From contig NZ_AQQP01000013.1 in NCBI RefSeq assembly GCF_002210165.1, positions 1 through 64,000 on the forward strand: 64,000 nucleotides of DNA, written 5' to 3'. Shown here piece by piece: positions 49,314-58,241 of this stretch. Below the pieces are notes generated by a model that did no database searches, was not told where the DNA came from, and was given only the letters and a program-made list of their open reading frames with translations. Within the stretch, counting starts at the first letter, position 1, and each line of letters begins with the position of its first letter. Made by a program: the position numbers and the translations under genes. Source of the stretch: Phaeobacter sp. 22II1-1F12B (GTDB lineage Bacteria; Pseudomonadota; Alphaproteobacteria; Rhodobacterales; Rhodobacteraceae).

Positions 49314-51311
49314 ATGGTCAAACAACGGACAGCAATGGTCTTTTCGGACCCAGCAGTGACACATAGCGAAACCCTGCCGCAGGTTTTGCTCGCGCGAGCG
49401 ACATCCACACCGACCAACCTCGCCGAACGGCACAAGCGCCTGGGCATCTGGCGTGAATTCACCTGGGCCGATGTTCTTGACAGGGTTCGCGCCCTGGCTC
49501 TCGGGTTGGAGAACCTGGGCTTGTCGGCTGGCGAATCCGTCATGATGATTGGCGAAAACGAACCCGAACATTTCTGGGCTGAATACGCCGTCCAGTCGTT
49601 AGGCGGCAAAGTCCTGTCTGTCTATCCGGATCAAAACGCTGAAGAGATTCTGTATCTGGCCGAAGACTCGCAAACGCGGATTTTTCTGGCACAGGATCAG
49701 GAGCAGGTCGATAAATGCATCGAGATTGCGGGCAAGTACTCGGGCGCCCTGGCGGTCGTTTACTGGGACGATTCCGGTCTGTGGGGCTATGATCATCCCC
49801 TGTTGCATTCGTTTGAAAGTGTGAGCGCGGCAGGGCGTCAGATCCACGCCAAGGAACCCGCCAGATTTGAAGAACACGTAAAACGTGGACGGGCGGACGA
49901 TACCGCCTTGCTGTCCTATACCTCGGGTACCACGGGAAAACCCAAGGGCGTTGTCATCAGCCATCGCTACCTGTTCGACAATTGCTCGCGGGTGATGGGG
50001 GCAATCGAAATCGCGCCGGGCACCGAATACCTGACCTACATTTCGCCGGCCTGGGTCACGGAACAGATTTTCGGCCTGTCGATCGGTTTGATCGCGCCCA
50101 TGGTCGTCAACTTCCCCGAAGGCCCTGAAGACGTACTGACCAACATTCGCGAACTGGCGGTCGACGCACTGGTGTTCAGCCCGCGCCAGTGGGAAAATCT
50201 CGCCTCCATCGTTCAGGCCCGGATGCTGGGGGCGGGTAAAATCCGCAATGCGATGTACAACTGGGGTATGAAGGTCGGCCACGACGTTTATGTGGAACGG
50301 CTGGAGGGGCGTAGCCCCAGCCTTGCCGCACGCCTGCAGCTTCCCTTTGCCGAAGCTCTGGTGCTGCATCACCTGCGCGACAATCTTGGCCTTGGTAAGG
50401 CCAAAAACGCAATGAGCGGCGGCGCCCTGATGGCACCTGACGTCTTTCGTATGTTCCACGCGATGGGGGTTAAGCTGCGCAACGTGTATGGCGCGACCGA
50501 AATCGGCCTTCTGACCGCGCATGTCGGCGAAAGCTATCAGCTGGAAACCAGCGGCAGCTGGATGCAAAGCAACACGAACTACGGCGAACCGCTGGAATAC
50601 AGGGTCTCGGACGAAGGGGAGCTTCAGGTGCGTGGCGGATCGGGCTTCGGTGGCTATCACGGCAAGCCCGAAAAGACCGCAGAGGAATTGACCGAAGACG
50701 GTTGGTACAAGACCGGTGACGCGGTGTCGATGACCGACGACGGCGAGCTTTTGTTCTTTGACCGTGTCAAGGATATGCGCCGCCTGGCAAATGGGCACAG
50801 CTATCCGCCGCAATTCATCGAAACGCGGTTGCGGTATAGCCCCTTCATCAAGGATCTCATGACCTTGGGCGACGAAACCCGGAGCTTCGTCAGCGCGCTT
50901 ATCAATATCGATATGGAAGTTCTCGGGCGTTGGGCGGAAGAGAACAAGATCAGCTTTTCGACCTACACCGATCTCTCGCAGAAACCCGAAGTTCTGGACC
51001 TTATCAAAGGCGAAGTGGCGCGCATCAATGCGCTCCTGCCCGAAGGCTCGCGCGTGGCACGTTTTGCGAATTTTCCCAAGGAACTCGACCCGGATGAAGG
51101 CGAGTTGACCCGCAGCCGAAAGCTTCGCCGGGCCTTTCTGGAGGAACGGTATGCCAAGCTCGTCGAGGCGATCTATGCTGGCGATGACGAGACAGATCTC
51201 GAAATCGCTGTGACCTATCAGGACGGCCGTCAAGGCGTTCTCAAGACCACGGTTCGCGTGTCGGATGTTGAAAACGCATCGAAGGCTGCCAAGCGGCAGT
51301 CCAAATCTTAA
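49314..51311 (+). CDS. Long-chain acyl-CoA synthetase embedded in the ABC importer operon
   Basis: This 665-aa AMP-forming ligase is of the long-chain (FadD15/ACSL-like) class: P-loop SYTSGTTGKPKGVVISH, YGATEIGLL, WYKTGDAVSMTDDGELLFFDRVKDMRRL and a long C-terminal domain. It lies between the LivG-like and LivH-like genes, so import and CoA activation of an acid are likely coupled. Inserting such a ligase in a HAAT-type importer operon is seen in acid-catabolism loci. The ATG at 49314 has only a weak ribosome binding site, suggesting coupling with the upstream gene. Confidence 0.89.
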   Translation: MVKQRTAMVFSDPAVTHSETLPQVLLARATSTPTNLAERHKRLGIWREFTWADVLDRVRALALGLENLGLSAGESVMMIGENEPEHFWAEYAVQSLGGKVLSVYPDQNAEEILYLAEDSQTRIFLAQDQEQVDKCIEIAGKYSGALAVVYWDDSGLWGYDHPLLHSFESVSAAGRQIHAKEPARFEEHVKRGRADDTALLSYTSGTTGKPKGVVISHRYLFDNCSRVMGAIEIAPGTEYLTYISPAWVTEQIFGLSIGLIAPMVVNFPEGPEDVLTNIRELAVDALVFSPRQWENLASIVQARMLGAGKIRNAMYNWGMKVGHDVYVERLEGRSPSLAARLQLPFAEALVLHHLRDNLGLGKAKNAMSGGALMAPDVFRMFHAMGVKLRNVYGATEIGLLTAHVGESYQLETSGSWMQSNTNYGEPLEYRVSDEGELQVRGGSGFGGYHGKPEKTAEELTEDGWYKTGDAVSMTDDGELLFFDRVKDMRRLANGHSYPPQFIETRLRYSPFIKDLMTLGDETRSFVSALINIDMEVLGRWAEENKISFSTYTDLSQKPEVLDLIKGEVARINALLPEGSRVARFANFPKELDPDEGELTRSRKLRRAFLEERYAKLVEAIYAGDDETDLEIAVTYQDGRQGVLKTTVRVSDVENASKAAKRQSKS

Positions 51312-51326
51312 AGGAGGTCGGCGACA

Positions 51327-52211
51327 ATGGTCTATTTCATCAATGACATCATTACCGGGGCTTTGATCGGCCTTCTGTATTCGCTGGTGGCCATGGGCTT
51401 TGTTGTGATTTACCGCGCCAGCAAGGTGTTCAACTTCGCGCAGGGCGAGCTTGTGATCATCGGCGGGTTCATCGTCTGGTTCACAACGATGCAAGCGGGG
51501 CTTAGCCTTTGGTTGTCGATACCCCTTTCGCTGGTTCTGGCCGGGCTGGTCGGGTACGCAATCGAACGGATTTTCCTGACAAAGCTGATCGGTGAATCGG
51601 TTTTCTCGATGGTCATGGTCACCGTCGGTCTTCTGATCCTGCTGCGCGGTCTGGTGCTGCTTGTGTTCGGTCCCGCCGTGCGGCCCTTCCCGATCATTTT
51701 CCCGCTGAAACCCTTGTTCCTCGGCGACATGTTGATCCCGATGAACCTCCTGATAGGCGGGATCATCACCATTGTCGCCGCCGTCGGCCTGTCGTGGTTC
51801 TTCAACCGGACCCGGTCCGGCCTGCGGATGACCGCCGTGGCGGAAGACCACGTCGTGGCCTCCTCGATGGGCATTTCGGTGAAAGGCTCGATTGCCTTTG
51901 CCTGGGTTCTCGGGGCAATCCTGTCCACAATTGGTGCGATGATCTTTCTCAGCGGCAAATCGCTGACCTTCCTGGCCTCGGATATCGGGTTCGCGGCCCT
52001 GCCGGTGGCGCTGTTTGCCGGGCTGGAATCCATCGGCGGGCTGATCCTTGCGGGCGTGATTATCGGCATCGTCCAGAGCCTGACAACCAACTATCTTGAC
52101 CCGCTGATCGGAGGGTCACTTGGCAGCGTTGTCCCCTATATCATCATGCTTGCCATTCTGCTGATCCGACCGACCGGCCTGTTCGGCTGGCGCACAATTG
52201 AACGGGTGTAA
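51327..52211 (+). CDS. LivH-like ABC transporter permease
   Basis: This 294-aa polytopic membrane protein of the LivH family has about eight hydrophobic segments and the N-terminal pattern GALIGLLYSLVAMGFVVIYRASKVFNFAQGE (first residues ~12-42, only outlined here). Its TM domain forms the translocation path with the LivM-like protein. AAAGGAGGT gives an excellent ribosome binding site. The substrate is unlikely to be an amino acid given the context. Confidence 0.9.
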   Translation: MVYFINDIITGALIGLLYSLVAMGFVVIYRASKVFNFAQGELVIIGGFIVWFTTMQAGLSLWLSIPLSLVLAGLVGYAIERIFLTKLIGESVFSMVMVTVGLLILLRGLVLLVFGPAVRPFPIIFPLKPLFLGDMLIPMNLLIGGIITIVAAVGLSWFFNRTRSGLRMTAVAEDHVVASSMGISVKGSIAFAWVLGAILSTIGAMIFLSGKSLTFLASDIGFAALPVALFAGLESIGGLILAGVIIGIVQSLTTNYLDPLIGGSLGSVVPYIIMLAILLIRPTGLFGWRTIERV

Positions 52212-52214
52212 TCC

Positions 52215-53267
52215 ATGGACCCTTCCGGCGTATTCCCGACAAGCTATCGCAGTGACAGACGTTTGATCCGAACGCGCTGGCAGTTTCTGGCCCTCGTCGT
52301 ATTCATGGCTCTACTGCTGTTGGCGCCTTACCTGGTGAGCAGCCGTATCATCGCTATCCTGAATATGATGATGATCAGCGCCGTCATCGCCGTCGGGCTT
52401 CAGATCTGCACCGGCTATGCGGGCCAGATCAACCTGGGTCAGGCGGCTTTCATGGGGGTCGGGGCCTATACGGCCTCGATACTGGCCTCGAAGACCGGCC
52501 TTACGTTTCTGCTGACCATTCCTCTGGCCGGGCTCTCGGCTGCGCTGTTCGGCTTTCTCTTTGGCTTGACCGCGGCGCGGATCAAGGGGTTCTATCTGGC
52601 ACTGACCACGATTGCAGCTCAGTTCCTGTTCCACTTTGCCGTATTGAACCTGCCGTCTACCTGGCTGGGTGGATCGAACGGTATCACCGTGCCCCCGGCC
52701 GAGCTTTTCGGGCTGCGATTTGTCAGCGAATCTTCGCAGTTCTATCTGAATTTCGCGGTCACCGCGATCATGGTGGCGGGCGCGTTCGGGATCGTTCGGT
52801 CACGCTTCGGCCGTGCCTTCGTGGCGGTCAGGGATGATGACGTGGCCGCGGGTATAATGGGGATCAATGTCGCGGCCACAAAGGCAAATGCCTTCCTGAT
52901 CGGCGCTTTCTATGCGGGCGTCGGCGGGGCGCTTTGGGCCTATCTGATCCGCTTCGTGGGGGTAGACCAGTTCACCCTGTTTCACTCGATCTTCTTCGTC
53001 GCGATGATCATCGTCGGCGGGATGGGTTCAATCGTGGGGGCCCTGATCGGCGTCTTCATTATCCGCATCATCCAGGAAATTATCGCGACGGTCGGCCCCA
53101 ATATCGCCGACTCGGTATCATTCCTTGGCGGTGACATCGTGTTCGCTGGCATGAATGTCGTTCTTGGCGGCGTGATCGCATTGTTTATGATCCTCGAACC
53201 CAAGGGGCTGATGCACCGCTGGAACATCCTGAAGTCGTCATACCGTATCTGGCCGTTTCCTTACTGA
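52215..53267 (+). CDS. LivM-like ABC transporter permease
   Basis: This 350-aa polytopic membrane protein of the LivM family has about nine hydrophobic segments, the conserved GYAGQINLGQAAFMGVGAY, and FGRAFVAVRDDDVAAGIMGI, the cytoplasmic loop that contacts the ATPases. It starts 3 bp after the LivH-like gene. The N-terminal ~25 residues before the first membrane segment are charged, as is usual. Confidence 0.9.
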   Translation: MDPSGVFPTSYRSDRRLIRTRWQFLALVVFMALLLLAPYLVSSRIIAILNMMMISAVIAVGLQICTGYAGQINLGQAAFMGVGAYTASILASKTGLTFLLTIPLAGLSAALFGFLFGLTAARIKGFYLALTTIAAQFLFHFAVLNLPSTWLGGSNGITVPPAELFGLRFVSESSQFYLNFAVTAIMVAGAFGIVRSRFGRAFVAVRDDDVAAGIMGINVAATKANAFLIGAFYAGVGGALWAYLIRFVGVDQFTLFHSIFFVAMIIVGGMGSIVGALIGVFIIRIIQEIIATVGPNIADSVSFLGGDIVFAGMNVVLGGVIALFMILEPKGLMHRWNILKSSYRIWPFPY

Positions 53268-53301
53268 GAAATAGAGCGGCTCTAAACCTGGGAGGAAGAA
53301 T

Positions 53302-54540
53302 ATGACTTACCAATCGAATCGAGGTCTTCGCGGCTTTCTGGCTGCGGCTGCCTTGGCGGCCGCGGCGACCATGCCTTTGAAGGCGCAGGCCGAAGAGACC
53401 TATAATCTGGCCCTGCTGTCGGACTTTTCCGGCCCTTATGCTGACATCATGCCCATTCTGGCCGGCGGACGTGAGGCTGTGTTCACCTGGTGGAATGAAA
53501 CCCGCGGCAAGGAACTTGGCGTCACGCTGAACTACAAAAACTACGAAACCCGCTATGACGCGGCACAGGTGGCAAGTCTCTGGCCCGGGATCAAATCGGA
53601 ACTGGACCCGATTGCGGTTGTCGGCCTCGGCGGGCCCGACGTCGCGGCCCTTTCCGAACGCCTGCCGGAAGACAAAATCCCGATGTTCATGGCCACAGCG
53701 GCCTACGGTTTTGCCTGGCAACCGGATGCCTGGATTTTCAACCCACGCCCGACCTATTCGCACGAAAGTGTCGGCTTTCTGAACTGGATGCGTGAACAGC
53801 GCGGCGGAGACGAACCGCTCAAGGTTGCGATCCTCGCCTCAGAAGCATCGCCTGCCTATGTCGACATGGCAAAGGGCATTGAACTCTATGCCGAAGAGCA
53901 CCCCGAGGAGATCGACCTCGTCGAGGTCATCTATACCGAAGTTCAACCCACCGATCTGACGGGGCAAATGCGCCGCGTTGTACGAGCCGGGGCCGAGGTG
54001 CTGGTAATCCAAACGAACACCTCTATCGTGGTTGCCGCGAAACGTGGGCTGCAGGCCAACGGGGCGAACATCCCGATCATGATGAGTTCGCATAACGGGC
54101 TTCCAGCCTCGGGTGGCGCGCTTGGCGGGCTTGAGCAAATGGAGGGGGACTTTGAAGCCTACGGCATGGCGATTGCGGCCGATGAGGACACTCCCGCGCG
54201 ACAATTCTACGAGACATTGGTTGCCGATTACGGACTCGAAGCACCTTGGAACGTCGTGACCGCAATGGGCGTATCTCAGGGTCTCTATACCGTGACCGTG
54301 ATCGATCACGCGATCGAGGCGAACGGCGCCGAGGGCCTGACCGGAGAGATGGTACGTGAGGCGCTTTTTGCCAAACCGATCACCACCGAAGAAACCCATG
54401 GGTTCCTGCCGACCTTGTCCTTTACGCCAGAAGCGCCGTTCCCATTGGAAGGCCTCAAAGTGAATGTGGGCACCGTCAAAGATGGGAAAATCACCATCGC
54501 GGCAACGGGTGTCGACGTTCCGCAAGTTGAGAAATGGTGA
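53302..54540 (+). CDS. LivK-like periplasmic substrate-binding protein
   Basis: This 412-aa type-I periplasmic binding protein has a signal peptide (residues 1-30; hydrophobic Ala-rich stretch and AQA before a likely cleavage at Glu31). The mature part starts YNLALLSDFSGPYAD and has VVGLGGPDVAALS and ILASEASPAYVDMA, the two-lobed fold of LivK-like proteins. It is longer than LivJ/LivK of enteric bacteria and resembles the aromatic or carboxylic-acid-binding members. It probably captures the growth substrate. GGGAGGAAG precedes the ATG. A hairpin follows the stop. Confidence 0.9.
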   Translation: MTYQSNRGLRGFLAAAALAAAATMPLKAQAEETYNLALLSDFSGPYADIMPILAGGREAVFTWWNETRGKELGVTLNYKNYETRYDAAQVASLWPGIKSELDPIAVVGLGGPDVAALSERLPEDKIPMFMATAAYGFAWQPDAWIFNPRPTYSHESVGFLNWMREQRGGDEPLKVAILASEASPAYVDMAKGIELYAEEHPEEIDLVEVIYTEVQPTDLTGQMRRVVRAGAEVLVIQTNTSIVVAAKRGLQANGANIPIMMSSHNGLPASGGALGGLEQMEGDFEAYGMAIAADEDTPARQFYETLVADYGLEAPWNVVTAMGVSQGLYTVTVIDHAIEANGAEGLTGEMVREALFAKPITTEETHGFLPTLSFTPEAPFPLEGLKVNVGTVKDGKITIAATGVDVPQVEKW

Positions 54541-54548
54541 ATTAATCC

Positions 54549-54570
54549 GGGCGCCGCAGTCGCGGCGCCC
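54549..54570 (+). terminator. Hairpin between binding-protein and LivF-like genes
   Basis: GGGCGCCGC (54549-54557) and GCGGCGCCC (54562-54570) form a perfect 9-bp stem with a 4-base loop, 8 bp after the stop. Such hairpins commonly stabilise the binding-protein mRNA or partly terminate transcription so that the binding protein is made in excess. Confidence 0.65.
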
Positions 54571-54595
54571 GTTCTGATCCTTAGCCCCGGGCAAT

Positions 54596-55393
54596 ATGAC
54601 CATGCTGGAACTCAACAACGTAGAGGTGACATATTCCGACGTCATCCTGGCGCTCAAAGGCGTGTCCATGACAGTCCGTGCGGGACAATGTGTTGCTCTG
54701 CTCGGTGGCAATGGCGCAGGAAAAAGCACGACGCTTAAAGCCATCTCGGGAACGCTCAAATCCGAGGATGGAACCGTTTCGGCGGGGTCCATCGTTCTGG
54801 ACGGAACTCCCATTCAGAACATGGAAGCCTCGGAAGTCGTGAAGAACGGTCTCATCCATGTGATGGAAGGGCGGCGCGTTTTGCGGCATCTGACGTCAGA
54901 GCAAAACCTGATCGTCGGCGGGCACATGGTGCCCAACTCCGCCGAGCTGAAAAAGCGCCTGGACCATGTTTACACCTTGATGCCCCGGCTTGCGGACCTG
55001 CGCAACCGCACCTCTGGCTTCATGTCTGGTGGCGAACAACAACTGCTGCTGATCGGCCGGGCCATGATGGCCAGCCCCAAGATCATCGCGATCGACGAAC
55101 CGTCGTTGGGATTGGCCCCGATGATGGTCCGGGATGTTTATGAAGTGCTCAAGCAGCTCAAGTCAGAAGGCACGACCTTCTTCCTGGTCGAACAAAACAG
55201 CGCCGCGGCGCTATCGATCGCCGACTATGCCTATGTGATGGAGAACGGCCGGATCGTGATGGACGGCCCTGCCGACAAGCTCGCTGACAACGAGGACATC
55301 AAGGAATTCTATCTCGGCGTAACCGCATCGGGCGAGCGCAAAAGCTATCGAGATATCAAACACTATCGCCGCCGGAAGAGATGGCTGGGATAG
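54596..55393 (+). CDS. LivF-like ABC transporter ATP-binding protein
   Basis: This 265-aa second ATPase of the importer has Walker A GGNGAGKST (residues ~37-45), the signature FMSGGEQQLLLIGRA, Walker B KIIAIDEPSLGL, and the LivF-type VEQNSAAAL. The start is ATG 54596, or ATG 54602, which begins MLELNNV; neither has a clear ribosome binding site. It is separated from the binding protein by the hairpin. The C-terminus is longer than usual (ERKSYRDIKHYRRRKRWLG) and strongly basic. Confidence 0.9.
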   Translation: MTMLELNNVEVTYSDVILALKGVSMTVRAGQCVALLGGNGAGKSTTLKAISGTLKSEDGTVSAGSIVLDGTPIQNMEASEVVKNGLIHVMEGRRVLRHLTSEQNLIVGGHMVPNSAELKKRLDHVYTLMPRLADLRNRTSGFMSGGEQQLLLIGRAMMASPKIIAIDEPSLGLAPMMVRDVYEVLKQLKSEGTTFFLVEQNSAAALSIADYAYVMENGRIVMDGPADKLADNEDIKEFYLGVTASGERKSYRDIKHYRRRKRWLG

Positions 55394-55405
55394 AAAGGAG
55401 CGAAG

Positions 55406-56194
55406 ATGAGTAACCTGCTTTCCATCAAAGGTCGTACCGCATTTGTAACCGGAGCGGGGCAAGGCGTTGGTCGGCAAGTCGCGCTTTATCTGGCGGAACA
55501 CGGAGCCGGTGCCATCGTTGTCAACGATTTTCACGCCGAACGGGCCGAAAGCGTTGCCGCGGAAGTGGAGGCAGCGGGTGCAAAGGCTCTGCCGCTCGCC
55601 TTCGACGTCTCGGATTTCGACGCGGTTGGCGCGGCGTTTGCCGAAACGCAGACCACATTTGGCGGCGTGGATATTCTGGTCAACAATGCGGGCAACGCCG
55701 GGCCGACATCGCGGCTCGACGATCTGGTCCCTTTTTGGGAATCCGATCCCGATGAATGGCGCCGCTGGATGGCCACCAATTTCGATGGGGTGCTGAACTG
55801 CACCCGTCACGCCATGCCGTTGATGGTTAACAGTGGCTATGGGCGCATTGTGACCGTCATTTCCGACGCCGGCCGTGTCGGTGAACCGCATCTGGCGGTT
55901 TATTCCGGGGCCAAGGCCGGTGCGGCCGGCTTCATGCGGGCAATTGCAAAGGCCGGCGGCCGGTTCGGGATCACCGCGAATTGCGTCGCCTTGGGGGGCA
56001 CAAGAACTCCGGCTGTCGCCGACCTGATCCCGGATGCAGAGACCGAGAAGCGGGCATTGTCGCAATACGTGATCCGCCGTCTGGGCGAGCCGGAAGACCC
56101 CGCCGGAATGATCCTGTTCCTCTGCTCGGATGCTGCCAGCTGGATCACCGGACAGACCTATCCAGTGAATGGTGGGTATTCGTTTGCCTGCTAG
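55406..56194 (+). CDS. SDR-family oxidoreductase
   Basis: This classical SDR of 262 aa has TGAGQGVGRQVALY, NNAGNAG, the catalytic YSGAK and ITGQTYPVNGG. The active-site neighbourhood ISDAGRVGEPHLAVYSGAKAG is similar to that of the SDR at 23905 (ASDAGRVGSSGEAVYSACKGG), so both may use related substrates. It is the last gene of the importer operon, with GAAAGGAG upstream. The substrate is unknown. Confidence 0.86.
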   Translation: MSNLLSIKGRTAFVTGAGQGVGRQVALYLAEHGAGAIVVNDFHAERAESVAAEVEAAGAKALPLAFDVSDFDAVGAAFAETQTTFGGVDILVNNAGNAGPTSRLDDLVPFWESDPDEWRRWMATNFDGVLNCTRHAMPLMVNSGYGRIVTVISDAGRVGEPHLAVYSGAKAGAAGFMRAIAKAGGRFGITANCVALGGTRTPAVADLIPDAETEKRALSQYVIRRLGEPEDPAGMILFLCSDAASWITGQTYPVNGGYSFAC

Positions 56195-56219
56195 AGTAGA
56201 CATCGACCAACCGCCGCCT

Positions 56220-57323
56220 CTAGGTGGCGTCGTCCGAAAAAACGCTGTCATTATCTGCCCCGAGTTCAGGGGGCAGATTCGGTGTTGCGGTTTCGAAGCC
56301 ATCAAATTTCAACGGCTGGACAATAAAAGTCTCGGCCTTGCCGCCGTCATGCGTAATCTTGCGCAGCAGCTGGCGCGCACGCACATGGGGGTCGTCCAAC
56401 GTTTCGACCAGGGAATTGACCGGACCCCATGGCACCCCCGCCTTATCCAGAAGGTCGCCCCATTCGGCGCGCGTCTTGCCAACCAGAATCGCCGCGATTT
56501 CTTCGCGCAGCGCGGCCTTGCGGGCGACACGGTCGCGGCCTGTCAACGGCGCAAGATCCGCCCTGTCGATCACATCGCAGAACGGTTTCCAGAACCAGTC
56601 CTCATGCGCGATGGACAAGGTCAAGAGCTTGCCGTCTTTGCAGGTGAACACGCCATAGCCCGGCTCGGCGATAAATTCGCCCAGCGGTGTTCCATTGGCG
56701 GCGGGAACGAGGAATGCGGTCAACATCGAAACCACCGCATCCGACATGGACACGTCCACGTAACGCCCCTGCCCTGTGCGCTGGCTCGACACCACCGCCG
56801 ACAGGATTGCGATCGCCGCGAACAACGCCGCGCCAACATCCGCAAGGGGGATCGGCGGCACAGGGCCGGGCTGCTTTGCATCGGCCTGATCGGCCAGCAA
56901 ACCGCCAACCCCTTCATAGCTCAGGTCATGGCCAGCCCTGTCACGATAGGGGCCGTCCTGCCCGTAACCCGAAATCGATACATAAACCAGCCGCGAGTTG
57001 ACACTACGCATGTCCTCGAAACCGGCACCCAAGGCCGCAAGCTTGCCAGGGCGGAACCCTTCGACGATGACATCCGATTCCTTGGCCAGTTCGCGAAACC
57101 GTGCCAGCCCCTCGGCCGATTTCAGATCCAACGCAACGCTGCGCTTGCCTCGGTTCAGTGCCCGGAACAAGGGCGGAAATTGCCGGGCCGGATCACCGAT
57201 GCCCGGGCGTTCAATCATGATCACCTCGGCTCCCATGTCGGACAACAGCATTGTGGCATAGGGACCGGGAAACTGTTCGGCAAGGCTGAGGATTTTCAGG
57301 CCGGCCAGGGGTGCAGTGCTCAT
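56220..57323 (-). CDS. Alpha-methylacyl-CoA racemase-like protein (CaiB/BaiF family)
   Basis: This 367-aa protein of the family III CoA-transferase fold has the racemase pattern GYGQDGPYRDRAGHDLSYE, with His132, and LADVGAALFAAIAIL, with Asp162, matching the catalytic His/Asp pair of alpha-methylacyl-CoA racemases (AMACR/MCR) in spacing. It would epimerise the 2-methyl group so that a stereospecific dehydrogenase can act. The ATG at 57323 follows GGAG. It is divergent from the hydratase-thiolase-dehydrogenase operon and convergent with the importer operon. A CoA-transferase role is the alternative. Confidence 0.82.
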   Translation of the reverse strand: MSTAPLAGLKILSLAEQFPGPYATMLLSDMGAEVIMIERPGIGDPARQFPPLFRALNRGKRSVALDLKSAEGLARFRELAKESDVIVEGFRPGKLAALGAGFEDMRSVNSRLVYVSISGYGQDGPYRDRAGHDLSYEGVGGLLADQADAKQPGPVPPIPLADVGAALFAAIAILSAVVSSQRTGQGRYVDVSMSDAVVSMLTAFLVPAANGTPLGEFIAEPGYGVFTCKDGKLLTLSIAHEDWFWKPFCDVIDRADLAPLTGRDRVARKAALREEIAAILVGKTRAEWGDLLDKAGVPWGPVNSLVETLDDPHVRARQLLRKITHDGGKAETFIVQPLKFDGFETATPNLPPELGADNDSVFSDDAT

Positions 57324-57436
57324 ATCAATCTCCAGTTCTTTTGTTTTCCACGTGCGGGTCCGCCCGAGTGCAGCGTAAATCGCCGCAAAAGACAAGGCGA
57401 AAAACCAATAATATGTATAATTATCAGGAGCTTAGC

Positions 57437-58225
57437 ATGAGTGAGGCAAAGCAGACGCTATTCGTTGAGCGGGTCGCAAAAACTGAATGGATTACCTTCC
57501 AGCGCACCGAACAGCTCAACGCAATGTCAACGCAGATGCTGCGCGAGATGGCGGCAGCACTGGAATCGGCGCTGGCCGACGATGGGGTGCGTACAATTGT
57601 CCTGACCGGCTCTGGCCGGGCATTCTGCGCCGGTGCCGATCTGAAAGAAGTTGCTGGCGCCAAACATGCACCAGGCGAGCCGGATCTTCTGGATCTTGTC
57701 GATCACACGTTTGGGCTTATGCGACATGGCCCGAAACCGGTGATCGCCGCAGTGAACGGGCTGGCGATGGCGGGCGGTTTGGAAATGGTGATGGCCTGCG
57801 ATCTGGTCTTTGCCGCCGAAAGCGCGCAACTGGGCGACGCACATTCCAACTTTGGCGTCTTTCCCGGGGCCGGCGGTGCGGCGATCCTGCCGCGTAGGAT
57901 TGGCCTGAACCGCGCGAAATACCTGCTGTTCTCGGGCGAGAACGTTTCGGCACGGGACATGATGGACTGGGGACTGGTGAACAAGGTCGTCGCGGACGAA
58001 GACCTGCGACAAGCGGTGCAGGCCTTTACCGACAGGCTGGCAGAAAAAAGCCCGGCGGTCTTACGCCGCATGAAGACGGTTTCCAATCGGTCGCTGGACG
58101 TGGACGAAACCGCCGCGCTTTCCGAAGAGATGCTGAACCTGCGCGCGCACATGCGATCCTGGGACATGCACGAGGGTCTGTCGGCGTTCAATGAAAAACG
58201 AAAACCGCAGTTTCGCGGATACTAG
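57437..58225 (+). CDS. Enoyl-CoA hydratase/isomerase family protein
   Basis: This crotonase-fold protein of 262 aa has FCAGADLKEV and NGLAMAGGLEM for the oxyanion hole. The region of the first catalytic Glu reads LGDAHSNFGVFPGAGG with His136, as in the 36627 protein, so activity may not be classical hydration. The ATG at 57437 follows CAGGAG. A perfect TATAAT is present at 57416-57421 in an AT-rich stretch of the 113-bp divergent gap, but it is too near the start to be an ordinary promoter. It is followed 16 bp later by the thiolase. Confidence 0.84.
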   Translation: MSEAKQTLFVERVAKTEWITFQRTEQLNAMSTQMLREMAAALESALADDGVRTIVLTGSGRAFCAGADLKEVAGAKHAPGEPDLLDLVDHTFGLMRHGPKPVIAAVNGLAMAGGLEMVMACDLVFAAESAQLGDAHSNFGVFPGAGGAAILPRRIGLNRAKYLLFSGENVSARDMMDWGLVNKVVADEDLRQAVQAFTDRLAEKSPAVLRRMKTVSNRSLDVDETAALSEEMLNLRAHMRSWDMHEGLSAFNEKRKPQFRGY

Positions 58226-58241
58226 GTCAGGAGGACAAACG

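Noticed and set aside
49599-51851. Very long open frame on the minus strand opposite the importer ligase and permease genes
   Set aside because: It is antisense to clearly coding genes, has no family resemblance and no ribosome binding site, and is explained by the third-position GC bias of the plus-strand genes.
57408-57424. AT-rich stretch with TATAAT before the hydratase gene as its promoter
   Set aside because: It ends only ~12 bases before the start codon and overlaps the ribosome binding site region; no -35 is visible. It may be chance.
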